Notes: generated by a model from the letters alone, not told the origin. 38,842 bases of DNA from Bacteroidales bacterium (GCA_017449975.1 JAFSYK010000083.1:1-38842); one strand, 5' to 3'; positions 15,852 through 23,544 are shown, numbered from the stretch's first letter. Program-made: numbers and translations.

Positions 15852-16628
15852 ATGGCTGAATTTCTGAAAATAGAGCAACGCGGAGCTGTCTGCATCTGCA
15901 CCATCTCCGCTCCCAAGACCCTCAACGCGCTCAACAGCACCATACTGGGTGAGCTCAACGATTTTCTGGACACGCTGGACACCCACACAACCCGCTGTCT
16001 GATACTCACCGGCGACGGTGAGAAATCGTTTGTAGCCGGTGCTGACATCAGCGAGATGGCACACCTCAACGAGGAGGAAGGCTTTGCCTTCGGTCAGCGC
16101 GGTGCCGACGTATTCCGTCGCATCGAGACGCTGCCCATCCCCGTCATCGCTGCCGTCAACGGCTTCGCCCTGGGTGGCGGCTGTGAGCTAGCCATGGCTT
16201 GCGACATCCGTCTCTGCAGCGACAACGCCCGCTTCGGTCAGCCCGAAGTAGGCCTGGGCATCATCCCTGGATTCAGCGGCACCTGGCGTCTGGCCCGCAT
16301 GGTAGGCATGGGCATGGCCAAACAGCTCATCTTCTCGGGCAAGCCCATCCGCGCCGACGAAGCGCTGCGCATCGGATTGGTCAACGCCGTCTACAGCCAG
16401 GCCGACCTGATGAACGAAGCCATCGCACTGGCCGACAGCATTGCCGCCAACGCACCGCTGGCAGTAGCCGCCGCCAAGGAGTGCATCAACGAAGAGTACG
16501 ACCTCCCCGCCGACGAAGCCATCCGCTATGAGAATGAACTCTTTGGCGAGTGCTTTGCCACCGAAGACCAGAAAAACGGAATGAAAGCCTTTTTGAACAA
16601 GGAGAAGGCAGTTTTTGAAGGAAAATAG
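15852..16628 (+). CDS. Enoyl-CoA hydratase / crotonase family (3-hydroxybutyryl-CoA dehydratase type)
   Basis: 258 residues from the ATG at 15852 (MAEFLKIEQ), the standard crotonase length; upstream in-frame sequence is leader and repeat. Both catalytic glutamates are present: Glu112 in GGGCELAMACD and Glu132 in FGQPEVGLGIIPG. The oxyanion-hole block FVAGADISEM is at about 60-69. The enzyme interconverts enoyl-CoA and 3-hydroxyacyl-CoA. The 3-hydroxybutyryl-CoA dehydrogenase gene follows 106 bases downstream, so the pair would carry the two middle steps of the acetoacetyl-CoA to crotonyl-CoA route used in butyrate formation. Thiolase, acyl-CoA dehydrogenase and Etf genes are not in the window, so pathway direction is inferred. 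Confidence 0.9.
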   Translation: MAEFLKIEQRGAVCICTISAPKTLNALNSTILGELNDFLDTLDTHTTRCLILTGDGEKSFVAGADISEMAHLNEEEGFAFGQRGADVFRRIETLPIPVIAAVNGFALGGGCELAMACDIRLCSDNARFGQPEVGLGIIPGFSGTWRLARMVGMGMAKQLIFSGKPIRADEALRIGLVNAVYSQADLMNEAIALADSIAANAPLAVAAAKECINEEYDLPADEAIRYENELFGECFATEDQKNGMKAFLNKEKAVFEGK

Positions 16629-16630
16629 AA

Positions 16631-16702
16631 TCTAGATTTTCTAGAGGGTCTAGATGATCTAGAGATTCTAGATTTTCTAGATTATCTAGACTATCTAGAA
16701 AA
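16631..16702. repeat. Eight-unit 9-bp array of palindromic TCTAGA plus variable triplet
   Basis: TCTAGA occurs at 16631, 16640, 16649, 16658, 16667, 16676, 16685 and 16694, exactly nine bases apart. The three bases between cores differ (TTT, GGG, TGA, GAT, TTT, TTA, CTA, AAA). Each core is its own reverse complement and contains CTAG. The array starts two bases after the crotonase stop. Confidence 0.95.
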
Positions 16703-16734
16703 AAATAAAACAAACAACCTAAAATACAATCACC

Positions 16735-17571
16735 ATGAAAATCTATGTTATCGGAACTGGCACCATGGCCAAGGGTATTGTGAAGGCCTTTGCCGCCAAG
16801 ATGCCCGTCGTTATGAAGAGCCGCACCCAGGCCTCGCTGGACAAAGCCATGGCTTCCATCGCCAAGGGCTACGGAAAACTGGTTGAGAAAGGCAAGATGA
16901 CCCAGGAGGCCGTCGACGCCCTGATGGCCAACATCACCACCACCACCGACTATGCCACCTTCGCCGATGCCGACCTCGTCATCGAGGCCGCCGTAGAAGA
17001 GATGCAGCTGAAGAAAGAGGTGTTCAAGGAGCTGGACGGCATCTGCAAACCCGAAGCCATCTTCGCCACCAACTCGTCGAGTCTGAGCATCACCGAGATC
17101 GCCGCCTGCACGCAGCGTCCCGCCCAGTTCATCGGCATGCACTTCTTCAACCCCGCCGACCGCATGGCGCTCGTTGAGGTCATCCGCGGCCAGCTCACCT
17201 CCGACGAGGTGTGCAAGTGCGTCGTCGACCTGGCCACCAGCATCGGCAAACAGCCTGTGGAGGTGAAGGAAGCCCCCGGCTTTGTAGTCAACCGCATCCT
17301 CATCCCCATGATCAACGAGGCAGTGGGTATCCTCGCCGATGGCATCGCCACCGCTGAAGATATCGACAAGTGCATGATGCTCGGTGCCAACCACCCGATG
17401 GGACCGCTCGCGCTGGCCGACCTGATTGGCAACGATGTCAACCTGGCCATCATGGAGGTGCTCTACAAAGAGTTCGGCGACCCGAAATACCGTCCCCACC
17501 CGCTGCTGCGCAAAATGGTGCGCGCCGGCCTGCTGGGTCGCAAGACGGGCGAAGGTTTCTACAAATACTAA
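16735..17571 (+). CDS. hbd: 3-hydroxybutyryl-CoA dehydrogenase
   Basis: 278 residues, similar throughout to clostridial Hbd. It has an N-terminal Rossmann domain (GTGTMAKGI, residues 7-15), the catalytic block GMHFFNPA with its His (about 136-143), [24 protein letters not shown], and a C-terminal domain ending [27 protein letters not shown]. It reduces acetoacetyl-CoA to 3-hydroxybutyryl-CoA, or the reverse. Oddity: after the second Rossmann strand, the acidic residue that binds the NAD ribose in most Hbd proteins (as in LRDI) is replaced by Lys-Ser-Arg (VVMKSRT, about 25-31), so NADP(H) may be preferred. It is co-directional with the crotonase gene. A terminator follows. Confidence 0.92.
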   Translation: MKIYVIGTGTMAKGIVKAFAAKMPVVMKSRTQASLDKAMASIAKGYGKLVEKGKMTQEAVDALMANITTTTDYATFADADLVIEAAVEEMQLKKEVFKELDGICKPEAIFATNSSSLSITEIAACTQRPAQFIGMHFFNPADRMALVEVIRGQLTSDEVCKCVVDLATSIGKQPVEVKEAPGFVVNRILIPMINEAVGILADGIATAEDIDKCMMLGANHPMGPLALADLIGNDVNLAIMEVLYKEFGDPKYRPHPLLRKMVRAGLLGRKTGEGFYKY

Positions 17572-17600
17572 GAAACAACAGTTTCTAGAAACTGCAAACA

Positions 17601-17631
17601 AAAAAAAACTCCCACTTGTGGGAGTTTTTTT
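17601..17631. terminator. Bidirectional-type hairpin terminator after hbd
   Basis: ACTCCCA (17608-17614) pairs with TGGGAGT (17619-17625), flanked by an A run and a T run that extend the stem and give U tracts on both strands. Confidence 0.85.
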
Positions 17632-17633
17632 GT

Positions 17634-17641
17634 TATCTTTG
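17634..17641 (+). promoter_or_regulatory. Bacteroidota -7 promoter element for the MORN lipoprotein
   Basis: TATCTTTG fits TAnnTTTG, three bases after the hbd terminator and 27 bases before the ATG at 17669. Confidence 0.6.
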
Positions 17642-17668
17642 CATACGCTTGTAAAAACAGGAGATAAA

Positions 17669-18379
17669 ATGAAAACAACAACTCGCCTTGCCTTGGCTGT
17701 ACTCTCTGGCATCGTCATACTGACCAGCTGTAAGAATGAAGAAGAAAAAGTTGTCGCCACCTGGCCCGGTGGCAGTCCGCAGATTGTGTACACCCTGCAG
17801 GGCAAGGACGACAAGGCCGTCAAGGTTGCCGAACGCCGCTACTACGAGAACGGCCAACTGCAATGCGAGAAGCACTACGACGCCAAGGACAGCAAACCCA
17901 ACGGCACTTGGACCTTTTACTATGACAACGGTCACCGCTTTGCCGAAGGACGTTTCGACGCCAACCATCCGCGTGGCACCGAGTGGAAACTGACCACCCG
18001 CGACGGTGCCGACTATGGCGTCGGCAGCGACTCCGTGGTGGTGGCCGAGCTGGGCGACGCCGAAAATCCCGCTACCATCTTCTTCTACCGCGACAGCATC
18101 GTGACGGTGCGCCAGTTCTACAGCACCGGCGCACTGCGGTGCGAAGGCAAGACCATCAACGGTCTGCGTGAAGGACTGTGGAAATTCTACTTTTCCAACG
18201 GCAGTCCGCAGACCGAAGCCAGCTTTGTCGGCGGCAAAGAAGAGGGCACCTATACCGTCTACCGTGAGAACGGCATCCCCTACTACCGTGGGGAGTACAA
18301 GGCAGGTCGCCGTATCGGCAACTGGGAGCTCTACGACGAAAATGCCAACTTGGTCTCAACCCAAGACTATGGAAAATAG
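17669..18379 (+). CDS. MORN-repeat (YwqK-like) lipoprotein
   Basis: 236 residues from the ATG at 17669; the same frame is open further upstream but that part overlaps hbd and the terminator. A lipoprotein signal ends ILTSC with the acylated Cys at about 22. The residues after it (CKNEEEK) have a Lys followed by acidic residues, like the export signal that sends Bacteroidota lipoproteins to the outer face of the outer membrane. The body carries MORN-type repeats of the YxNGxxxxxxxYxxGxxxGxW kind (for example GLREGLWKFYFSNG, RRIGNWELYDENA). Databases often name such proteins YwqK-family antitoxin; no toxin partner is seen here and I would not use that function. Confidence 0.85.
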   Translation: MKTTTRLALAVLSGIVILTSCKNEEEKVVATWPGGSPQIVYTLQGKDDKAVKVAERRYYENGQLQCEKHYDAKDSKPNGTWTFYYDNGHRFAEGRFDANHPRGTEWKLTTRDGADYGVGSDSVVVAELGDAENPATIFFYRDSIVTVRQFYSTGALRCEGKTINGLREGLWKFYFSNGSPQTEASFVGGKEEGTYTVYRENGIPYYRGEYKAGRRIGNWELYDENANLVSTQDYGK

Positions 18380-18413
18380 GACCAATTAGACCAATTGGAC
18401 CAATAAGACCCAT
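18378..18413. repeat. 9-bp tandem array TAGACCAAT starting in a stop codon
   Basis: Four contiguous nonamers (AGGACCAAT, TAGACCAAT, TGGACCAAT, AAGACCCAT). The first begins at the second base of the upstream TAG stop. The array ends 11 bases before the cca ATG. Same word class as 6779 and 13291. Confidence 0.8.
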
Positions 18414-18424
18414 CAACAAAAAGA

Positions 18425-19870
18425 ATGGACGTTCAACTGGACAACCCCATCTATTCCCTTGTCGGCGAAGTGGCCGACAAGATGGGTGTGGCCGCCTACG
18501 CCGTGGGCGGTGTGGTGCGCGATTACTTTCTGCAGCGCGACTGCACCGACATCGACATCGTATGTGTGGGCAGCGGCATCGAATTGGCCGAAGCCAGTGC
18601 CGCCGAGATCGACAGCCGCCGCAAGGAGGGCGACAAACACAAGACCGCGGTGTCGGTATTCAAGAACTTCGGCACTGCCTCATTCATATACCACTACAAC
18701 CATCGCCGCTGGCAGATTGAGTTTGTCGGCGCCCGCAAGGAGAGCTACCGCCACGAGAGCCGTAAACCCATCGTGGAGAACGGCACCCTGGTCGACGACC
18801 AGAATCGTCGCGACTTCACCATCAACGCTATGGCCGTGTCGCTCAACAAGGAGACCTTTGGCGACTTGGTGGACCCCTTTGGCGGCATCCGTGACCTCGA
18901 CGCCGGCATCATCCGCACACCGCTGGACCCCGACATCACCTTTAGCGACGACCCGTTGCGCATGATGCGTGCCATCCGTTTTGCGTCGCAGCTGGGCTAC
19001 CGTATCGACGACAAAACTTTCGACGCCATCACCCGCAACGTGGCACGCATCCATATCGTATCGGCGGAGCGTATCACCACGGAGCTGAACAAAATCGTGC
19101 TCTCCCCCACCCCCTCCATCGGCTTCAAGTTGTTACAGAAATGTGGACTGCTGCAGCTTATCTTCCCCGAGTTTGCCGCACTGAAAGGCGTGGAGACGGT
19201 GGAAGGACGCGGACACAAAGACAACTTCTACCACACGCTGGAGGTGACCGACCATGTGGCGGCGCACAGCGACGACCTCTGGCTGCGCTGGGCGGCGCTG
19301 CTCCACGACATCGGCAAGCCTGCCACCAAACGTTACGACGAGAAACTGGGATGGACCTTCCACGGCCACGAAGCCCGTGGCAGCCGCATGGTGCGCAAGA
19401 TATTCACCCGACTGAAGATGCCGCTGGACGCCAAGATGCACTACGTAGAGAAGTTGGTGCTGCTGCACCTACGCCCCATCATCCTGGCGGAGGACATCGT
19501 CACCGACTCCGCCGTGCGGCGACTGCTCTTTGAGGCTGGCGACGACATCGACGACCTGATGACACTCTGCGAGGCCGACATCACCTCGAAGAATGAAGAG
19601 AAGGTGCGTCGCTACCTTGCCAACTTCCAGCTGGTGCGCCAGAAGTTGGTGGAGATAGAAGAAAAAGACCGCATCCGCAACTTCCAGCCCCCGGTGTCGG
19701 GCATCGACATCATGGAGACCTTCGGGTTAGAACCCTGCCATGAAATAGGCATCATCAAGGATGCCATCAAAGACGCCATCCTCGACGGCATCATCCCCAA
19801 CGAACGCGACGCCGCCTGGCAGATGATGCTGGAAAAGGGAGCGGAACTGGGATTAAAGGCTAAAAACTAA
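18425..19870 (+). CDS. cca: CCA tRNA nucleotidyltransferase with HD domain
   Basis: 481 residues. The N-terminal nucleotidyltransferase head has AYAVGGVVRDYFL (25-37) and the metal-binding pair Asp42/Asp44 in DCTDIDIV. The RRDFTINAM block and the DPLRMMRAIRFASQLGY neck follow, as in class II CCA-adding enzymes and poly(A) polymerases. An HD phosphohydrolase domain follows (LLHDIGKPATK, about 291-301, and FHGHEARGS). The enzyme adds or repairs the 3' CCA of tRNAs; the HD part may give 2',3'-cyclic phosphate or phosphatase activity, by family knowledge. The last codons lie in a perfect inverted repeat shared with convergent miaA, another tRNA-modifying gene. Confidence 0.93.
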   Translation: MDVQLDNPIYSLVGEVADKMGVAAYAVGGVVRDYFLQRDCTDIDIVCVGSGIELAEASAAEIDSRRKEGDKHKTAVSVFKNFGTASFIYHYNHRRWQIEFVGARKESYRHESRKPIVENGTLVDDQNRRDFTINAMAVSLNKETFGDLVDPFGGIRDLDAGIIRTPLDPDITFSDDPLRMMRAIRFASQLGYRIDDKTFDAITRNVARIHIVSAERITTELNKIVLSPTPSIGFKLLQKCGLLQLIFPEFAALKGVETVEGRGHKDNFYHTLEVTDHVAAHSDDLWLRWAALLHDIGKPATKRYDEKLGWTFHGHEARGSRMVRKIFTRLKMPLDAKMHYVEKLVLLHLRPIILAEDIVTDSAVRRLLFEAGDDIDDLMTLCEADITSKNEEKVRRYLANFQLVRQKLVEIEEKDRIRNFQPPVSGIDIMETFGLEPCHEIGIIKDAIKDAILDGIIPNERDAAWQMMLEKGAELGLKAKN

Positions 19871-19889
19871 GGTTTTTAGCCTTTAATCC
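19850..19889. terminator. Shared hairpin at the cca/miaA convergent junction
   Basis: A perfect 18-bp inverted repeat (19850-19867 with 19872-19889) has the 4-base loop TAAG. One arm encodes the C-terminus of Cca, whose TAA lies at 19868-19870; the other encodes the C-terminus of MiaA, whose stop is at 19876-19878. It can serve both directions, but the T tract outside the stem is short. Confidence 0.75.
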
Positions 19890-20733
19890 TCCTGAACCAC
19901 GTCCTTTGTTTGCGGGCGTAGTGCCATGTGTTGAGTTTGATCCATTCGGCGATGGTGTGCGGTGCCGAGGGATTGCTGCCGTCGGGCAGTGGCTCATAGA
20001 ATTCCTTATATCCTACCGTGTTGAGCGGCTGCGGATGCTTTGCGTGCCACAGCGGCTCCAAACGCCGCGCCTCCTGTTCCAAGCCATCGCGCAGCATGGC
20101 ATCGACGCGGCTGTCGATACGATGACGCAACTCCTCGGTGGGGCGGTCGACGTTGTAGTAGCGTACCGCAAAGGGGCGTGGCGCTGGCAGGTTGGCGGCC
20201 AGCACCTCACTGTAGGGACGTCCGGTTGTCAGACATATCTCCAGGGCACGCTGGATGCGTACCGGGTTGCGGGCGTCGACACGCGCTGCATAGTCGGGAT
20301 CCAACGACTCCAGTCGGCGGAACATCGCCGCTATTCCCTCCGTGCGAAACTGTTCCTTCAGCTGGCTACGCAGCGCGTCGGTCGGGGTGGGCATGCTGGA
20401 GATACCCTTGCACAGGGCGTCGACATAAAGACCGCTGCCACCCACCGCCACCACGTCGTCGCGATGAAGAAAGAGCTGTTCCAGCAACCGCAGCGCATCC
20501 TGTTCGTAGTCCGACACGTTATACGGATCCATGATGGAACGGCAAGCAATGAAATGGTGCGGAACGGCGGCCAGCTCCTCGGGCGTGGGACGTGCCACGC
20601 CGATAGATAGCTCCTGGTAGAACTGACGCGAATCGCAAGAAACCACCTCGGTATGCAACGACAACGCCAGCTCTATTGCATAGGCCGTCTTGCCCGACGC
20701 AGTAGGTCCGATGACAACATGCAAGGTTTTCAT
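19876..20733 (-). CDS. miaA: tRNA dimethylallyltransferase
   Basis: 285 residues. MiaA transfers a dimethylallyl group to N6 of A37 in tRNAs that read UNN codons. The N-terminal P-loop GPTASGKT is at residues 8-15, followed by SCDSRQFYQELSIGVARPT (family DSxQxY and G(T/V)A(K/R)P motifs), DPYNVSDY, GGSGLYVDAL and the C-terminal YARKQRTWFRR. The length is slightly short but normal for Bacteroidota. It lies downstream of aroA on the same strand with a 61-base gap, and converges on cca with only five bases between the two stop codons. Confidence 0.95.
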   Translation of the reverse strand: MKTLHVVIGPTASGKTAYAIELALSLHTEVVSCDSRQFYQELSIGVARPTPEELAAVPHHFIACRSIMDPYNVSDYEQDALRLLEQLFLHRDDVVAVGGSGLYVDALCKGISSMPTPTDALRSQLKEQFRTEGIAAMFRRLESLDPDYAARVDARNPVRIQRALEICLTTGRPYSEVLAANLPAPRPFAVRYYNVDRPTEELRHRIDSRVDAMLRDGLEQEARRLEPLWHAKHPQPLNTVGYKEFYEPLPDGSNPSAPHTIAEWIKLNTWHYARKQRTWFRRIKG

Positions 20734-20747
20734 ACCATCACTAAGGT

Positions 20748-20781
20748 GGAGTTAAAATGGAAGTTAAAATGGGAGTTAGCG
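20748..20781. repeat. 11-12-bp imperfect tandem repeat upstream of miaA
   Basis: GGAGTTAAAAT (20748-20758), GGAAGTTAAAAT (20759-20770) and a partial GGGAGTTAGCG follow each other in the short gap between aroA and miaA. Confidence 0.55.
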
Positions 20782-20794
20782 TTGAATCGTGAAT

Positions 20795-22027
20795 TTATTT
20801 CAAGGCTCTTTGCAGCCGTGCGAACTGGGTCCAGAAATCAGGGAACGACTTGTTGACCACCTCGGGATGTAGAATCTGCATCTCGGGGAAACGAAGCAAC
20901 AGCGGAGCGAAGGTCATGGCGATACGGTGGTCGTTGTAGGTGTCCACCCTGTCGATAGCCTGCAACTGGGAAGGATAGAGATGCAGCTCGTTGTCGGTGC
21001 AAACCAACCGACAGCCCATCGCCGTAAGCAGCTGCTGTACGGCCGTCAGCCTGTCGCTCTCCTTGTATTTCAGATTGGCGATACCACGCAGACGGGCATT
21101 GACACCCAATGCAGCACAAGCCACCGCCACCGATGGGAACAAGTCGGGGCAGTCGATAAAATTGGCACGATATAATCGTGTGGGTTCATTTTTCCGTTCA
21201 ATGGTGACCGACGTGGCACGACCTTTATAGGGTGGGTGCACACACCGAGCCACCACGCCCAGCGGTTCGAAGAGTTCCGTCAACACGCTGTCACCCTGTG
21301 GCGATGGCAGCTCCAATCCCTTCAGACGCAGCCGATAGTCCGGCATCAGTGCAGCGGCAGTGAAAAAGGCAGACGCCGCCGACCAGTCGGACTCCATCGT
21401 CACGGTGCGGGAGATAGGTGATTTGTCACGGTGATCTATCGTGTAGATACGCCCGTTGCGGCTGCGCTGCACCGGTATACCCACCGACTCCAACAGGCTG
21501 CGTGTCATCTCAATATAGGGTCTTGAAGCCGGACGCTGTGTCAACGACAGCGTCATGCCCTCGGGCAGCTCGGAAGCCATCAGCATCAGCGCCGAAACAA
21601 ACTGACTGCTGCGCGAAGGGTCGACATAGACCATCTTGCGGCGCGGCACGTCGCCTTCGATGCGGACAGGAAGATAACCGTCCCGCTCTGTGCTGCGGAC
21701 ATTGAAACCCATGCCGTTGAGCGCCTCTATCAGCTCTGCCATCGGACGTTGGACAAGACGCTTGTCGCCCGTCAAGATATGAACGCCCGGCGTCGCTGCC
21801 AGCAGCACCATCATACAGCGCGCCACCATGCCCGAGGCGCCGCAATGGAACTGTCGCACACCGGTATGGGAGACCTGTTCCAGCAGGGTGCGCAGAATCT
21901 TGGCATCGTCGCATACGGCGACATTGCGCAGGTGATAGGGCTTGCCATGAAGATGATTCAAGAACAGCCATCGGAGGCTCAGGCTCTTCGACGGCGGCAA
22001 CTCAATATGGATGTCGTTGGTGTTCAA
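20795..22027 (-). CDS. aroA: 3-phosphoshikimate 1-carboxyvinyltransferase (EPSP synthase)
   Basis: 410 residues. It condenses shikimate-3-phosphate with phosphoenolpyruvate in chorismate synthesis. Seen: the N-terminal PPSKSLSLRWL, QRPM, PSRSSQF, the catalytic Asp in DCPDLFPSVAVA, the KESDR block with the conserved Glu/Arg, NDHRIAM and the C-terminal NKSFPDFW. The loop normally reading GNAGTAMRP is here GASGMVARC, so the positions equivalent to E. coli Thr97 and Pro101 are Met and Cys. The ATG overlaps the stop of the upstream sigma-54 activator gene by ATGA, implying translational coupling. Confidence 0.94.
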   Translation of the reverse strand: MNTNDIHIELPPSKSLSLRWLFLNHLHGKPYHLRNVAVCDDAKILRTLLEQVSHTGVRQFHCGASGMVARCMMVLLAATPGVHILTGDKRLVQRPMAELIEALNGMGFNVRSTERDGYLPVRIEGDVPRRKMVYVDPSRSSQFVSALMLMASELPEGMTLSLTQRPASRPYIEMTRSLLESVGIPVQRSRNGRIYTIDHRDKSPISRTVTMESDWSAASAFFTAAALMPDYRLRLKGLELPSPQGDSVLTELFEPLGVVARCVHPPYKGRATSVTIERKNEPTRLYRANFIDCPDLFPSVAVACAALGVNARLRGIANLKYKESDRLTAVQQLLTAMGCRLVCTDNELHLYPSQLQAIDRVDTYNDHRIAMTFAPLLLRFPEMQILHPEVVNKSFPDFWTQFARLQRALK

Positions 22028-23298
22028 ATATGGTATTCCTTTATCTTGCGGTAGAGGGTGCGCTCGGAGATATGCAGCTCCTGGGCGGCGAGACGACGGT
22101 TGCCCTTATGGCGTTCCAAGGCCATGATGATGGCTCGGCGGGTCCGTTCGTCAAGCGCCAGCGGCTCGTCGTCGACAAGCTCCATATCCTGAAACTCCAC
22201 ATCCTCGGGCATCGACGGCTCGGCAGGGGTAATCACGGCATTGTAGCCGGTGGGCTTCACCACATGATGCGACGTTGTGGCTGGCAGAGGATGCGACGTC
22301 TCGGCATGGGTGGGTTCTGTGTGTTGGATAAACGCGCCGCCTTGTGCCAACTGTGTCAACGCATGCCGCAGGTCGTTGATTTCCGACCGCATCTCGTTGA
22401 TCATCTGTCCCATGGTAAGCGCTTTCAACAACAGCTCACGGTCGGAGATGGCCGACGGGTTGAAGGCGCCCTGCCCTTGCACCAAAGCCGGCATCTTCTC
22501 GGAAGGCACATAATTGAGGTAGTTCTGCAGGATGGGCAAAGTGATGGTACGCTCCGTTTCGACCACGGCAATCTGTTCCGTGAGATTCTTCAACTCACGG
22601 ATGTTGCCATACCACGGGTAACCCATCAGATACTGCTTGGCATCCTCGGTGAGGAAGATGGGCGGCATCTTGTACTTCTCCGCCACATCCGACGAGAACT
22701 TGCGGAACAGCAGCGGTATGTCGTCGCGACGCTCGCGCAACGGCGGGATATAGATAGAAATTTGGTTGAGACGATAGTAGAGGTCGTCGCGGAAACGACC
22801 GTTGCGCACCGCCGCCATGATGTCGACATTGGTGGCGGCGACAATGCGCACATTCACCTTGCGGGCCACCGAGGAGCCCACCGGTATGATTTCGCCATTC
22901 TCCAACACACGCAGCAGCTTGACCTGCATGGCCAACGGCAATTCGCCAATTTCGTCGAGGAAGATGGTACCGCCGTCGGCCTCCTCGAAATAGCCACGAC
23001 GATCCTTGTCGGCACCCGTGAACGCACCCTTCACATGGCCGAAAAGCTCGCTCTCTATCGTACCCTCCGGAATAGCGCCACAGTTGACGGAGATAAGTCC
23101 TTTCCCTTGACGCACATGCTTGCGCAGCGAGTAATCATGGATGATGCGGGAGAAGACATCCTTGCCCACGCCGCTCTCGCCGGTGATGAGGATGCTGAGA
23201 TCGGTGGGGGCCACCTGAATGGCCTTATTGAGGGCGATAAGCAACTTGGGGTCGTTGCCAATAATATCGTAGCGGTTCTTGAGCGTTTGGAGATCCAT
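22024..23298 (-). CDS. Sigma-54-dependent transcriptional activator without sensor domain
   Basis: 424 residues. An AAA+ sigma-54 activator domain begins almost at the N-terminus: Walker A GESGVGKD (40-47), the sigma-54 contact loop GAFTGA (91-96), Walker [13 protein letters not shown] (about 110-121) and the arginine region [11 protein letters not shown] linker with a predicted helical segment (about 290-320) and a Pro/Thr-rich stretch leads to a C-terminal Fis-type helix-turn-helix ([20 protein letters not shown]). There is no receiver, GAF or PAS domain, so any signal must come through another protein or through expression. The intact GAFTGA implies real sigma-54 activation. Its ATG lies next to the 32-bp repeat array, and aroA overlaps its stop. 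Confidence 0.92.
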   Translation of the reverse strand: MDLQTLKNRYDIIGNDPKLLIALNKAIQVAPTDLSILITGESGVGKDVFSRIIHDYSLRKHVRQGKGLISVNCGAIPEGTIESELFGHVKGAFTGADKDRRGYFEEADGGTIFLDEIGELPLAMQVKLLRVLENGEIIPVGSSVARKVNVRIVAATNVDIMAAVRNGRFRDDLYYRLNQISIYIPPLRERRDDIPLLFRKFSSDVAEKYKMPPIFLTEDAKQYLMGYPWYGNIRELKNLTEQIAVVETERTITLPILQNYLNYVPSEKMPALVQGQGAFNPSAISDRELLLKALTMGQMINEMRSEINDLRHALTQLAQGGAFIQHTEPTHAETSHPLPATTSHHVVKPTGYNAVITPAEPSMPEDVEFQDMELVDDEPLALDERTRRAIIMALERHKGNRRLAAQELHISERTLYRKIKEYHI

Positions 23299-23304
23299 TA
23301 AAAT

Positions 23305-23497
23305 GGTTATTGGTTAGGGGTTATTGGTTATTGAAGGGTTATTGGTTAGAGGTTATTGGTTATTGAAGGGTTATTGGTTAGAGGTTATTGGTTATTGAAG
23401 GGTTATTGGTTAGAGGTTATTGGTTATTGAAGGGTTAATGGTTAGGGGTTATTGGTTATTGAAGGGTTATTGGTTATTGGTTAGGGGTTATTGAGGG
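23305..23497. repeat. Higher-order tandem repeat: 32-bp unit of four GGTTATT heptamers plus GAAG
   Basis: Five 32-bp units start at 23305, 23337, 23369, 23401 and 23433. Each is four heptamers (GGTTATT, GGTTARR, GGTTATT, GGTTATT; one copy has GGTTAAT) followed by GAAG. A sixth, rearranged unit (23465-23495) ends in GAG. The array starts six bases from the sigma-54 activator ATG and fills most of the gap to dnaG. Confidence 0.95.
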
Positions 23498-23541
23498 TTT
23501 CGTAATAACGTTATTACGAAATTACGTTATTACGAGATTAC
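23498..23541. repeat. 24-bp palindrome and ACGTTATT octamers downstream of dnaG
   Basis: 23498-23521 is a perfect 24-bp palindrome with core CGTAATAACGTTATTACG. Octamers ACGTTATT, ACGAAATT, ACGTTATT, ACGAGATT run from 23508 to 23539, ending six bases from the dnaG stop. It could form a hairpin at the dnaG 3' end. 23508-23523 is identical to 9581-9596. Confidence 0.85.
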
Positions 23542-23544
23542 ACT

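Noticed and set aside
17426-17668. Longer start for the MORN lipoprotein
   Set aside because: It would overlap hbd and a terminator and destroy the lipoprotein signal peptide.
17669-18379. Toxin-antitoxin antitoxin function for the YwqK-like protein
   Set aside because: The label is inherited from database naming; no toxin gene lies next to it and the protein is a lipoprotein.
23305-23497. CRISPR array
   Set aside because: Repeats are contiguous with no unique spacers and the base unit is 7 bp; no cas genes in the window.
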